A stretch of DNA of 54,707 bases, taken from Pararhodobacter sp. (GTDB lineage Bacteria; Pseudomonadota; Alphaproteobacteria; Rhodobacterales; Rhodobacteraceae). This document shows positions 31,685 to 39,654 of this stretch, piece by piece. The translations under genes and the position numbers were made by a program. Under the pieces are notes generated by a model. That model made no database searches. It was not told where the DNA came from and was given only the letters and a program-made list of their open reading frames with translations. How positions within the stretch are numbered: position 1 is the first letter of the stretch; every line of letters begins with the position of its first letter. The stretch lies in contig JAFIEK010000026.1 in the NCBI GenBank assembly GCA_020832545.1, positions 1 to 54,707 on the forward strand, in the 5' to 3' direction.

Positions 31685-32689
31685 TCACTCCGCCGCAACC
31701 CTTGCCGCAGCACGCCGTGCATCGGCCTTCTTCGCATGCGCCACCAGCCCGTCGCGGAACCAGCGCCCGTCTTCCCAGGCGTTTTGCCGTGCCTCCAGCC
31801 GGTCGCGGTTACAGGGGCCATTGCCTTTCAGCACGGCGTAGAATTCCGACCAGTCGGGCTCTGAGAAATCATGCCCGCCCTTCTCCTCGTTCCATTTCAG
31901 TTCGGGGTCAGGGATGGTCAGGCCCAGATACTTTGCCTGCGGCACCGTCTGATCGACGAATTTCTGGCGTAGCTCGTCATTGGTGTTGATCTTGATCTTC
32001 CAGGCCATCGACTGTGCGGAATGGACCGAGTCCTTGTCCGAAGGGCCGAACATCATCAGGCTGGGATACCAGTATCGGTCAAGTGCATCCTGCGCCATTT
32101 CACGCTGTTCCGGCGTGCCGCGCGCCATTTTCATCATGATGTCATAGCCCTGGCGCTGATGGAACGACTCTTCCTTGCAGATGCGGATCATGGCGCGTGA
32201 ATAGGGGCCGAACGAGGTGCGCTGCAACGGCACCTGATTCATGATCGCCGCGCCATCGACCAGCCAACCCACCGCGCCGATATCCGCCCAGTTCAGCGTG
32301 GGATAGTTGAAGATCGACGAGTATTTCATCTTGCCCGACAGCAGAGCCTCGGTCAGTTCATCACGCGACACGCCCAGCGTTTCGGCGGCGCAGTAGAGAT
32401 AAAGGCCATGCCCGGCTTCGTCCTGCACCTTGGCCAGCAGGATTGCCTTGCGCTCGAGCGTAGGGGCGCGGGTAATCCAGTTGCCCTCGGGCAGTTGGCC
32501 AACGATTTCCGAATGGGCATGCTGGCCGATCTGGCGGATCAGGTTCTGGCGATATGCCTCGGGCATCCACTCCTTGGGCTCGATCTTTTCGCCCGCATCG
32601 ATGCGGTCCTGAAAGCGCTGCTCTTCAGGCGTCATCTCCTCGCGGGGTTTGATGCCCTTGCCGTCGGTCTTGACCATCTGTGCGTACAT
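31685..32689 (-). CDS. paaA: phenylacetyl-CoA epoxidase catalytic subunit PaaA
   Basis: 334 residues from the ATG at 32689, which has GGAGG upstream; this is the known N-terminal style ([10 protein letters not shown]). The protein is the di-iron oxygenase that makes 1,2-epoxyphenylacetyl-CoA. The two ExxH iron motifs are E91-A-G-H94 and E174-S-F-H177. Other marks are [20 protein letters not shown] and the substrate-contact [17 protein letters not shown]. It is the first gene of the paaABCDE run, with a promoter readable at 32793-32821. Confidence 0.97.
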   Translation of the reverse strand: MYAQMVKTDGKGIKPREEMTPEEQRFQDRIDAGEKIEPKEWMPEAYRQNLIRQIGQHAHSEIVGQLPEGNWITRAPTLERKAILLAKVQDEAGHGLYLYCAAETLGVSRDELTEALLSGKMKYSSIFNYPTLNWADIGAVGWLVDGAAIMNQVPLQRTSFGPYSRAMIRICKEESFHQRQGYDIMMKMARGTPEQREMAQDALDRYWYPSLMMFGPSDKDSVHSAQSMAWKIKINTNDELRQKFVDQTVPQAKYLGLTIPDPELKWNEEKGGHDFSEPDWSEFYAVLKGNGPCNRDRLEARQNAWEDGRWFRDGLVAHAKKADARRAAARVAAE

Positions 32690-32792
32690 GCTGATGCCTC
32701 CTGCGACCCGTTGGATTGCCAGCATGGCGTGCTGAACGACGGGTGCGGCGCATGACGGCACCGGCCCTCCCCCCTTGCTGGCCTTGTCTCAT

Positions 32793-32848
32793 GGTATATG
32801 CGGCGTGGTGTCACATTTCAATAAAATAATCTGAGTATTGTGTGACAC
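32793..32848 (-). promoter_or_regulatory. predicted paaA promoter with an inverted-repeat operator (PaaX candidate)
   Basis: On the minus strand TTGAAA (32816-32821) and TATACC (32793-32798) are spaced by exactly 17 bp, a good sigma-70 pair, predicting a transcript start near 32786. A perfect 8-bp inverted repeat, GTGTCACA at 32808-32815 and TGTGACAC at 32841-32848, has one half inside the spacer and one half upstream of the -35. Bound repressor would block the promoter. PaaX, encoded just upstream, is the natural candidate (inference). Confidence 0.65.
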
Positions 32849-32899
32849 TTTAGGCCGGTTTGAGCCGCGCCCGCCAAGCCACCGCTTTCCCTTGGCTTT

Positions 32900-33835
32900 T
32901 CAACCCTGTGCCGTTCTTGCCAGCAGGGTGAGACGCATTTCCGTTGTCGGGGTGGTGGCGGCAAGGGCGCCGCCCACCGCCTCAAACCCGCTGCCAACAT
33001 GCGAATCGGCGGCCACCGACAGCGCCAGATATACCCGGGCAAAAAGCTTTCGCGCGCCGTGGCCGGGCCAGTTGGCGGGCAGAGCCTCGGGCGGCAGGCG
33101 CGGGTCGCGCAACCGGGCCTGACGATATACATGGACCAGTAGCAGCCGCAGGGTCAGCGCCGTGGGGCCAGGGGGCAGCGGTGCGCGCTCCAGTCCCGAG
33201 AAACGGTCGATGAATCCGCGGTAGGCACGCGCATGTGCCCCCAGATCCCATGCCGTTGCGGCAAATTCGGACAGGTTTTCCAGCCCTGTTTCGGGCTTGG
33301 CTGCGAAGGTCAGCGCGCCGTCAGGCACCGCGATCCGGTCTGGCCCTACGGCCAGTTGGGGTTTGAGGCGTGCAAAGCCTGCGCGCTCCAGTTGCGCCAT
33401 GGTGCCATCGCCCAAAGCCTCGGGGACAAACACAAAGCGCCAGCCGGCCGGGCTGTCGGGGCCGTAAATGGCCCGCGAGGCCTCGTCGAACTCAGCCCGC
33501 GCGGCCTCGCTCAATCGATAGAAACTGCGCCGCCCCGTGCGCCGCCCCTCCAGTCGCCCTGCGGCCACCAGCCGCGACACGGCGGTGCGGACCAGTGTCT
33601 CGCTGATGCCCACTGCGGCGCAGGCTTCGATAATATTGCCAATCCATATCTCGCCGCCCCGCGCGCCGACCACATCACCATAGAGCGTGACGATGAACCC
33701 GCCCGCGCGCAACGGCATGTCTGCCAGAAGCCGCTCGACCGATCCTTGCCCCGTGCCGCTTTCGGCCCGCAATGCCACGCTTTGTCCCCCGTCCGTTTCT
33801 GACAGTTGGCTTCTGTTTTGCCAGTTGGCGGGCAT
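32900..33835 (-). CDS. paaX: PaaX-family transcriptional repressor of phenylacetate genes
   Basis: 311 residues from the ATG at 33835, or 292 from a GTG at 33778 that has the better ribosome-binding site (GGGGGAC); the core starts around LLADMPLRAGGFIVTLYGDVV. The N-terminal winged helix contains GISETLVRTAVSRLVAAGRLEG, and the middle and C-terminal parts match PaaX, which in enterobacteria is released from DNA by phenylacetyl-CoA. It lies between the aromatic-hydroxylase genes and paaA on the same strand, 30 bp after the DUF2783 gene. Confidence 0.9.
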   Translation of the reverse strand: MPANWQNRSQLSETDGGQSVALRAESGTGQGSVERLLADMPLRAGGFIVTLYGDVVGARGGEIWIGNIIEACAAVGISETLVRTAVSRLVAAGRLEGRRTGRRSFYRLSEAARAEFDEASRAIYGPDSPAGWRFVFVPEALGDGTMAQLERAGFARLKPQLAVGPDRIAVPDGALTFAAKPETGLENLSEFAATAWDLGAHARAYRGFIDRFSGLERAPLPPGPTALTLRLLLVHVYRQARLRDPRLPPEALPANWPGHGARKLFARVYLALSVAADSHVGSGFEAVGGALAATTPTTEMRLTLLARTAQG

Positions 33836-33865
33836 CTTGCCACAAATCCAAGCCGGGGAAACCCC

Positions 33866-34054
33866 TCAGCGCCGCGCGAGTTCCAGCGCCTCGGCAATCA
33901 CCTCGGGATCGCCGATATGGTTCAGCAGCACCAGAATCAGGCGGGCGTTAAATGCATCGCTTTCCGTCTTGCTCAGCCCGTCATGGGCGGCGATCAACTG
34001 GGCATAGACATCGTCAGGGCTGGCGATGTTGCGCGATGTGACAAGTTTCGCCAT
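33866..34054 (-). CDS. DUF2783 family small protein
   Basis: 62 residues from the ATG at 34054. A helical cytosolic protein (MAKLVTSRNIASPDDVYAQL onward) that I recognise as the DUF2783 type, small companions of FAD-dependent aromatic hydroxylases. The ATG lies 1 base from the stop of the FAD monooxygenase, so the two are translationally coupled and likely work together. No catalytic motif is visible. Confidence 0.78.
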   Translation of the reverse strand: MAKLVTSRNIASPDDVYAQLIAAHDGLSKTESDAFNARLILVLLNHIGDPEVIAEALELARR

Positions 34055-34055
34055 C

Positions 34056-35699
34056 TCAGACCTCCATTCCGATCGCTCGGGCAATCGCCGTGGTCACGGC
34101 ACCCTCATTCCAGTGCGACCAGCGCGCTGCGACATGCTGATCTGGCCGGATCAGATAGACCGCGCCGGGGGCGTCACCCAGATACCGCGCGCGCAGCATG
34201 TCATTGCCTGCCGCTGTCAGCTGCAACACATCGCAGGCAATGCCGTGGGCCGTGAAGTCAGCGGGCACCTCGGCATCGATTGCCAGAAGCTGGAAGGCCA
34301 CGCCTCGCGCATCGCCCAGCCGGTTCAGCAGGAACCCGTCTGCCACCGGCACGTCGGGGCAGGGGCTGCCGGGCCGAGTGCGCGCCGGGCCACCCTCCAG
34401 CGCGTCGGGCGTGTTCAGGTCCGATCCGTCATAGGTGCAGGGTACCGACAGGCGGCCGGAGTTGACGAAGGGCCGCGCGAAATCATGGCGCTGTGCCAAG
34501 GCCAGCACCGCATCGCGGAACACCCGGCTGATCTCGGATTTCGGGGTGATGAAATCTGTCGCGCGGGTGGAATTCAGGATGTTCTCATTCGCGCCGTGAA
34601 TGCGCTCAAAGTCATAGCTCTCCAGCAGCCCCGGCCCGGCCTTGCCATCCATGATCAGCTTCAGCTTCCATGCCAGATTATCGGTGTCCTGCAACCCGCT
34701 GTTTGCGCCCCGCGCTCCGAAGGGCGAGACCTGATGTGCGGCGTCCCCGGCAAAGATCACCCGGCCTTGATGAAAGCGCGTCATCCGGCGGCACTGGAAG
34801 GTGTAGATCGACGACCAGACCAGCTCGAATTCCACATCCTCGCCGATCATCTGCGCTACGCGGCGGCGGACGTTTTCTTCCTTCAACTCCTCCTTGCGGT
34901 CCACATCCCAGCCGATCTGAAAATCGATCCGCCACACGTCATCAGGCTGTTTGTGCAGCAGTTGCGAGGCCCCGGCACCCGAGGGCGGGTCAAACCAGAA
35001 CCACCGCTCGGTCGGAAAATCGGCCTTCATGCGCACATCGGCAATCAGGAAGCTGTCCTTGAACACCTCGCCCTCAAAGCCCAGCCCCAGCATGCCGCGC
35101 ACCGGTGAGGCCGCGCCGTCGCAGGCGATCAGCCAATCGGCCTCGACCGTGTAGGGCCCATCGGGGGTCATCACGCTCAAGACAACATGATCACCCCTGT
35201 CTGCAACCGCATCCACCCGGTTACGACCACGGATTTCCACCGGCAGACCTTGTGCCTGCAAGGCCTGAAGATGATCCAGAACGAACTTTTCGAAAAAGGG
35301 TTGCTGAAGGTTTATGAAGGCGGGGTATTTGTGCCCCTCTTCGGGCAACAGATTGAACTCAAAAACCTTTTCATCGCGGTGAAAGACCTTTCCCAGGTTC
35401 CACACCACGCCTTTTTCCACCACCGGGTCGCCGCAGCCCAACCGGTCCAATATCTCCAGCGGGCGCTTGGCGAAACAGATCGCGCGCGAGCCCATGCCGA
35501 TCCCCTCATGGTCATCCAGCACCAGCACCTTGACCCCTTTCAACCCCAGATCGAGCGCCAGCGCCACGCCGATCGGCCCGCCGCCGACAATCACCACAGG
35601 GTGGCGCACCGGCGCGCGGTCCTGATCGGGCACGCGCGCATAGGGATAGCAACGATAGGCGAGGGTATATCGGTCGGTCAGCGGGGCGGGCGCGTTCAT
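34056..35699 (-). CDS. FAD-dependent aromatic monooxygenase (MhpA/PheA type)
   Basis: 547 residues, normal for the FAD_binding_3 phenolic hydroxylases. The Rossmann motif GGGPIGVALALDL (about 36-48), the DG motif LIACDGAASPVRG and the FAGDAAHQVSPFGARGANSGLQD segment are intact. A thioredoxin-like C-terminal region follows. It is expected to hydroxylate a phenolic ring with NAD(P)H and O2. 3-(3-Hydroxyphenyl)propionate, hydroxybenzoate and hydroxyphenylacetate are candidates that cannot be separated here. The start overlaps the YjbR-like stop by 4 bases. Confidence 0.88.
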   Translation of the reverse strand: MNAPAPLTDRYTLAYRCYPYARVPDQDRAPVRHPVVIVGGGPIGVALALDLGLKGVKVLVLDDHEGIGMGSRAICFAKRPLEILDRLGCGDPVVEKGVVWNLGKVFHRDEKVFEFNLLPEEGHKYPAFINLQQPFFEKFVLDHLQALQAQGLPVEIRGRNRVDAVADRGDHVVLSVMTPDGPYTVEADWLIACDGAASPVRGMLGLGFEGEVFKDSFLIADVRMKADFPTERWFWFDPPSGAGASQLLHKQPDDVWRIDFQIGWDVDRKEELKEENVRRRVAQMIGEDVEFELVWSSIYTFQCRRMTRFHQGRVIFAGDAAHQVSPFGARGANSGLQDTDNLAWKLKLIMDGKAGPGLLESYDFERIHGANENILNSTRATDFITPKSEISRVFRDAVLALAQRHDFARPFVNSGRLSVPCTYDGSDLNTPDALEGGPARTRPGSPCPDVPVADGFLLNRLGDARGVAFQLLAIDAEVPADFTAHGIACDVLQLTAAGNDMLRARYLGDAPGAVYLIRPDQHVAARWSHWNEGAVTTAIARAIGMEV

Positions 35700-36076
35700 G
35701 CGAAACCTCCGGTCAGGGGCGGGTTGGGTTGCGGTTGCCCGATATCCGGGCGGCTGCGCAGATCCGTCTTGGTGGCAACCGAGGCCCAGCTTTGGGCGAT
35801 CCAGTGAGCCAGCTCATCGTCATCAATCACCGCCATCCGGACCAGCAACGCCGGATAGCCGCGATAGTGATCCGTCTCAAAGAACACCTCTGGCCGGGCC
35901 GCCAGCAGCATTTCCTTCATCTCCATCGGCAACAGCAGTACCAGCGTGGTGTCATTCTTCATCCGGGCGAAGCATTTCCTGCGCGCGCGCAGGGCTGGCG
36001 TCCGGTACCAGATGGATTCCGTCACGTTTGGCAAGCTGTCCGCCGCGGCCAGCACGCGCGCGAAATGCCCCTTCAT
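35696..36076 (-). CDS. MmcQ/YjbR-like protein
   Basis: 126 residues. The double-wing fold of the YjbR/CyaY-like family is indicated by ESIWYRTPALRARRKCFARMK and FFETDHYRGYPALLVRMA. The family was named DNA-binding but its function is unsettled. It overlaps the monooxygenase start by ATGA and follows the metallo-beta-lactamase gene after 6 bp, so it is a full member of this operon. Confidence 0.8.
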   Translation of the reverse strand: MKGHFARVLAAADSLPNVTESIWYRTPALRARRKCFARMKNDTTLVLLLPMEMKEMLLAARPEVFFETDHYRGYPALLVRMAVIDDDELAHWIAQSWASVATKTDLRSRPDIGQPQPNPPLTGGFA

Positions 36077-36082
36077 CTCCGC

Positions 36083-37033
36083 CTAGCCCTGCAGATCCGC
36101 CCACATCTGTTGATCGCGCTCAGCGGTCCAGATGCGGGGTGTCTCGATGCCGCGCGCCTCATCCCAGGCACGGGCCACGTTGAAGGGCAGGCAATGCTCA
36201 TAGATCGCGTAATCGGCGAATTTGGGGTCGCACTCAGCGCGCACGGCATCCCAGGCCTCTTTCAGGCTGCCACCGCGCGCGGCCACGCGCTTGACCGGGC
36301 GATAGGTGCTGTCAACGAAATCAAAGGTGTTCATCAGCGCCTTCTCAATCATCTCCTCGCCAATCAGCGCATCGCCGCGGCCCGGCGCGATGGCCTTGGG
36401 CTCATAGGCGGCGATTGCCTCCAGCGTGTCGCCCCAATCCGCAAAATACCCGTCGCCGCAGTAGCAGGCCGAGTGGTATTCAACGATATCGCCGGTGAAC
36501 ATCACCTCGCTGTCGGGCACCCAGACCACGGCATCGCCTGCCGTATGCGCCCGGCCCAGATGCATGATATCCACCCGCCGCTTGCCCAGATAGACGGTCA
36601 TGGAGTCGCTGAACGTGGTGGTGGGCCAGGTCAGGCCCGGGATCTCTTCATGGCCCTGAAAGAGGCGCGGAAAGCGGCCAAACTCGCTGTCCCAATCCTC
36701 CTGCCCGCGCTCCACCACCATGGCGCGGGCAGTGTCCGACATGATGATCTCGCCCGCGCCATAGGCACTGGCTCCCAGCACCCGTACCGCGTGATAATGC
36801 GTCAGCACCAGATGGCTGATCGGCTTGTCAGTGACTGAACGGATGCAGTCCACCACTTTGCGTGCCAGCCGGGGCGTGGCCTGTGCCTCGATCACCATCA
36901 CCGACTCGTCACCGATGATCACGCCTGAATTGGGGTCACCTTCGGCGGTAAAGGCATAAAGCCCGTCGCCGATCTCGGTAAAAGAGATGGTTTTCTCGCT
37001 CATATCGCCCTGCGAGGCAAATTTCCTGGACAT
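36083..37033 (-). CDS. metallo-beta-lactamase-fold protein lacking second-metal ligands
   Basis: 316 residues from the ATG at 37033 (GGGAGA upstream). The fold is clear, but the usual HxHxDH reads H79-Y-H81-A-V-R84, and the final histidine of the PGHG-type loop is Arg219 (APGRGDAL). His79, His81, His163 and Asp182 remain. So metal site 1 is complete while site 2 has lost its Asp and both His. The family enzymes are hydrolases or lactonases; this one is either mono-metal or altered in chemistry. First gene of the aromatic operon, divergent from marR. Confidence 0.85.
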   Translation of the reverse strand: MSRKFASQGDMSEKTISFTEIGDGLYAFTAEGDPNSGVIIGDESVMVIEAQATPRLARKVVDCIRSVTDKPISHLVLTHYHAVRVLGASAYGAGEIIMSDTARAMVVERGQEDWDSEFGRFPRLFQGHEEIPGLTWPTTTFSDSMTVYLGKRRVDIMHLGRAHTAGDAVVWVPDSEVMFTGDIVEYHSACYCGDGYFADWGDTLEAIAAYEPKAIAPGRGDALIGEEMIEKALMNTFDFVDSTYRPVKRVAARGGSLKEAWDAVRAECDPKFADYAIYEHCLPFNVARAWDEARGIETPRIWTAERDQQMWADLQG

Positions 37034-37079
37034 CGCGTTCTCCCGTTTCCGCTGCGGCAAGGGTGCCGGATAGCTGTAT

Positions 37080-37124
37080 TTGCGAATCAATTTATCGCAA
37101 GGTAATAGTTGAAAATGTAACTAT
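37080..37124. promoter_or_regulatory. two adjacent inverted repeats between the MBL gene and marR
   Basis: The first is TTGCGA (37080-37085) with TCGCAA (37095-37100), 9 bp apart. The second is ATAGTT (37105-37110) with AACTAT (37119-37124), 8 bp apart. Both are perfect 6-bp repeats of a size usual for MarR operators. They lie in the 111-bp divergent intergenic region, the second ending 20 bp before the marR start. Autoregulation and control of the MBL operon are the natural reading (inference). Confidence 0.6.
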
Positions 37125-37144
37125 CAATCGGATCGGACAAATAT

Positions 37145-37579
37145 ATGTTTCTGAAGGGTTATCTTCCCTATCGGCTGAACTGGCTGGCCGAAATGACCTC
37201 GGAAAGCACCCGTGCGATTTATCGCAAGCGGCATGAACTGACGCGGCCTGAATGGCGCGTTCTGGTCAATCTGGCCGAGGTTTCACCCCTCACCGCCAGC
37301 GCGCTTTGCGCGCGTGTCCCTGCCCACAAGACCAAGATCAGCCGGGCGCTGGTGGCACTGGAAAAGCGCGGCTGGGTCCGGCGCGAGACTGATGCCGCTG
37401 ATCGCCGCATCAGCCATGCTGCGCTGACGTTGAAAGGCAAGCGCGCCTTCAACCGCATCCGCCCCGAGATGGAAGCCGCGACCGAGGCACTGCTTGCCCC
37501 TCTCACCCCTGAAGAACGCCACAAAGTCGATGAGGGGCTGGCAGTTCTTGAACGTCTCTTCAAAACGCCCGCCGCCTGA
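37145..37579 (+). CDS. MarR-family transcriptional regulator
   Basis: 144 residues. Winged-helix core: LTRPEWRVLVNLAEVSPLTASALCARVPAHKTKISRALVALEKRGWVRR, then the wing ETDAADRRISHAALTLKGK. Dimerisation helices lie at both ends. It is divergent from the MBL-YjbR-monooxygenase operon, the classic position of a MarR repressor of aromatic degradation genes, which typically is released by the phenolic substrate or its CoA ester. Confidence 0.92.
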   Translation: MFLKGYLPYRLNWLAEMTSESTRAIYRKRHELTRPEWRVLVNLAEVSPLTASALCARVPAHKTKISRALVALEKRGWVRRETDAADRRISHAALTLKGKRAFNRIRPEMEAATEALLAPLTPEERHKVDEGLAVLERLFKTPAA

Positions 37580-37583
37580 CAGA

Positions 37584-37616
37584 AAAATGGGGCCGCTCAA
37601 ACCGCAGCCCCATTTT
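37584..37616. terminator. bidirectional terminator between marR and gabT
   Basis: A 10-bp perfect stem, AAAATGGGGC and GCCCCATTTT, with a 13-base loop; the T tract on each side allows termination in both directions. It follows the marR stop and partly overlaps the repeat element that ends gabT. Confidence 0.85.
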
Positions 37617-37689
37617 GTGTCTGAAAATATCCTCGGGGGGAGTCCCCGTGAAACGGGGGCGGGGGGCAGACAGCCCCCTCCCGGCCTCG
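37611..37689 (-). repeat. 3'-end repeat element after gabT
   Basis: From the gabT stop outward come hairpins of GGGGGC/GCCCCC type, then CCCCCCGAGGATATTTTC and AGACACAAAATG. The last 30 bases nearly match the arms at 45598-45628 and 45649-45677. It ends in the bidirectional terminator. Confidence 0.8.
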
Positions 37690-38991
37690 TCAGGCGGCAG
37701 TCGAGGTTTTCTGCACCGCTGCCTCAACCGACGCCTCGATGATATCCAGCGCCTCGTCCAGTTGGCCCATCGGAATGGTCAGCGGCGGCAGCAGGCGGAT
37801 CACATTGTAGCGTGTGCCGCAGGACAAAAGGATCAATCCACGCGCCTCGGCTTCGGCCACCACCGCCGCCGTCAGCTCGGCATCTGGCGCGCGGCTCTCG
37901 CGGTCCTTAACCAGCTCGAACGCGTTCATTGCACCAAGGCCGCGCACATCGCCGATGCACTCCATCCCTTGCCGCTCGGCCATGGCATTCAGCCGCGCGC
38001 GGATCTTCTCGCCGATCTCATCGGCGCGTGCGCAAAGGTCTTCTTCCTTGATCACGTCCAGCACCGCATGGCTGGCGGCCACCGCGATCGGGTTGCCGCC
38101 ATAGGTGCCGCCCACGCCGCCCGCATGCGGCGCATCGACGATCTCGGCGCGCCCCGTCACCGCCGACAGCGGAAAGCCCCCGGCCAGACCCTTGGCCATG
38201 GTGATCAGGTCCGGCAGCACACCTGAATGGTCGAAACCATACATCGTCCCGGTCCGTGCCATCCCGGCCTGCACCTCATCGGCGATCAGCACGATGCCAT
38301 GCTCATCGCAAATCTCGCGCAGCCGCTTCAGGAACCCGGCAGGCGCAATGTTGAACCCGCCTTCGCCCTGTACCGGCTCGATGATCATGGCCGCGACCCG
38401 CTCAGGATCGACGGTCGAGGCCAGCATGCCTTCGAGTGTCCGCAGTGCCTCGGCCTCGGAAACCCCGTGATAGGTATTGGGGAAGGGCGCATGGACCACC
38501 TCTGCCGGCATCGCGCCGAAATTCTTCTTGTAGGGGTTGACCTTGCCGGTCAGCGCCATGCCCAGCAGCGTGCGCCCGTGGAACGCGCCGGTAAACGCAA
38601 TCACGCCCGAGCGGCCGGTATGGGCCCGCGCCATCTTGATCGCGTTTTCCACCGCTTCCGCGCCTGTGGACACCAGCATGGTCTTCTTGGCAAAATCGCC
38701 CGGCGTGATCGCATTCAGCCGCTCGGCCAGCGCGATATAGCTTTCATAGGGTGCCACATGAAAGCAGGTGTGGGTGAAGGCCTGCGCCTGCTCGGCGACG
38801 GCGGCCATCACCTTGGGGTGACGATGACCGGTGTTGTTTACCGCAATACCCACCGCGAAATCGATGTAGCGTTTACCCTCGGCATCCCACAACTCGGCGT
38901 TTTCGGCGCGCACGGCGTAGATATTGCGGGTGGCGACCCCGCGCGACACGGCTGCGGCCTTGCGGGCCTGAAGATCGGTGGTTGCGGTCAT
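37690..38991 (-). CDS. gabT: 4-aminobutyrate aminotransferase
   Basis: 433 residues from the ATG at 38991 (AGGAGC upstream); the frame continues 60 codons upstream, but through the divergent regulator, so it is not coding. Class III PLP aminotransferase: VSTGAEAVENAIKMAR, the aspartate in LIADEVQAGMARTG and the PLP lysine in MAKGLAGGFPLS. The 4-aminobutyrate assignment rests on overall similarity (GKRYIDFAVGIAVNNTGHRHP); related omega-amino acid or diamine transaminases are possible. No succinate-semialdehyde dehydrogenase is adjacent. Confidence 0.87.
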   Translation of the reverse strand: MTATTDLQARKAAAVSRGVATRNIYAVRAENAELWDAEGKRYIDFAVGIAVNNTGHRHPKVMAAVAEQAQAFTHTCFHVAPYESYIALAERLNAITPGDFAKKTMLVSTGAEAVENAIKMARAHTGRSGVIAFTGAFHGRTLLGMALTGKVNPYKKNFGAMPAEVVHAPFPNTYHGVSEAEALRTLEGMLASTVDPERVAAMIIEPVQGEGGFNIAPAGFLKRLREICDEHGIVLIADEVQAGMARTGTMYGFDHSGVLPDLITMAKGLAGGFPLSAVTGRAEIVDAPHAGGVGGTYGGNPIAVAASHAVLDVIKEEDLCARADEIGEKIRARLNAMAERQGMECIGDVRGLGAMNAFELVKDRESRAPDAELTAAVVAEAEARGLILLSCGTRYNVIRLLPPLTIPMGQLDEALDIIEASVEAAVQKTSTAA

Positions 38992-39028
38992 GATCAGCTC
39001 CTGAATAAACCCGCTTTCTTTTCTATCC

Positions 39029-39048
39029 TTGCGCAATATTATGAGCAA
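39029..39048. promoter_or_regulatory. operator candidate between gabT and the XRE-cupin gene
   Basis: A 20-bp imperfect palindrome whose half-sites are TTGCGCAATA and, on the other strand, TTGCTCATAA. It lies in the 84-bp gap between divergent gabT and the regulator, 27 bp before the regulator's start. The regulator encoded at 39076 probably binds here (inference). Confidence 0.45.
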
Positions 39049-39075
39049 GTGATTCCTGATCTGTGAGCCGTAAAG

Positions 39076-39654
39076 ATGGATGGATTTGACGTTGGTTCCC
39101 GTCTGCGCGACATGCGGATGGCTGCCGGGCTCTCCCAGCGCGGTCTGGCAGAGCTTTCCGGCGTGCCGCACGGCCAGATCTCGATGATCGAAACCAACCG
39201 CTCCAGCCCTTCGGTCGCAAGTTTGCGCAGGATACTGGGCGGCCTTGGTGTCACCTTGGCCGAATTTTTCGAGCCCGACCGCCCCGCGTCCGAGGCGGTT
39301 TTCTTCGGCCCTGACGATCTTCGCGACCTTACCTCGCTTCTGCCCGGCGCCGCGCCTGACCGCTCAGGCCGCATCCGGTTGATGCAGGTGGGCAATGCGC
39401 GCGCGCACAACCTTCAGATCCTCCATGAACGCTACGAGCCGGGTGCCGATACCGGCCTCAGCATGCTCGAACATGCGGGCTCTGAGGGCGGTATCGTGAT
39501 CGCGGGCGCGATCGAGTTGACAGTGGGCGGGCAGACGCAGGTTCTGCATGCGGGCGACAGTTATCTGTTCAGCTCAGCCATCCCGCACCGTTTTCGCAAC
39601 ACGGGCCAGCAAGAGGCTGTGGTGGTCTCTGCCTGCACGCCCCCCTATCTGTAA
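39076..39654 (+). CDS. XRE-family regulator with C-terminal cupin (PuuR-like)
   Basis: 192 residues. The N-terminal helix-turn-helix is VGSRLRDMRMAAGLSQRGLAELSGVPHGQISMIE (about 5-40). The C-terminal cupin barrel starts near 110 and ends with GGQTQVLHAGDSYLFSSAIPHRFRN. This design is shared with PuuR, the putrescine-responsive repressor, which fits control of the divergent GABA transaminase gene. The specific ligand is unknown. Confidence 0.88.
   Translation: MDGFDVGSRLRDMRMAAGLSQRGLAELSGVPHGQISMIETNRSSPSVASLRRILGGLGVTLAEFFEPDRPASEAVFFGPDDLRDLTSLLPGAAPDRSGRIRLMQVGNARAHNLQILHERYEPGADTGLSMLEHAGSEGGIVIAGAIELTVGGQTQVLHAGDSYLFSSAIPHRFRNTGQQEAVVVSACTPPYL

Noticed and set aside
39000-39171. 60-codon N-terminal extension of GabT
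   Set aside because: It overlaps the divergent regulator and its promoter region; the ATG at 38991 has a good ribosome-binding site and the family's usual start.
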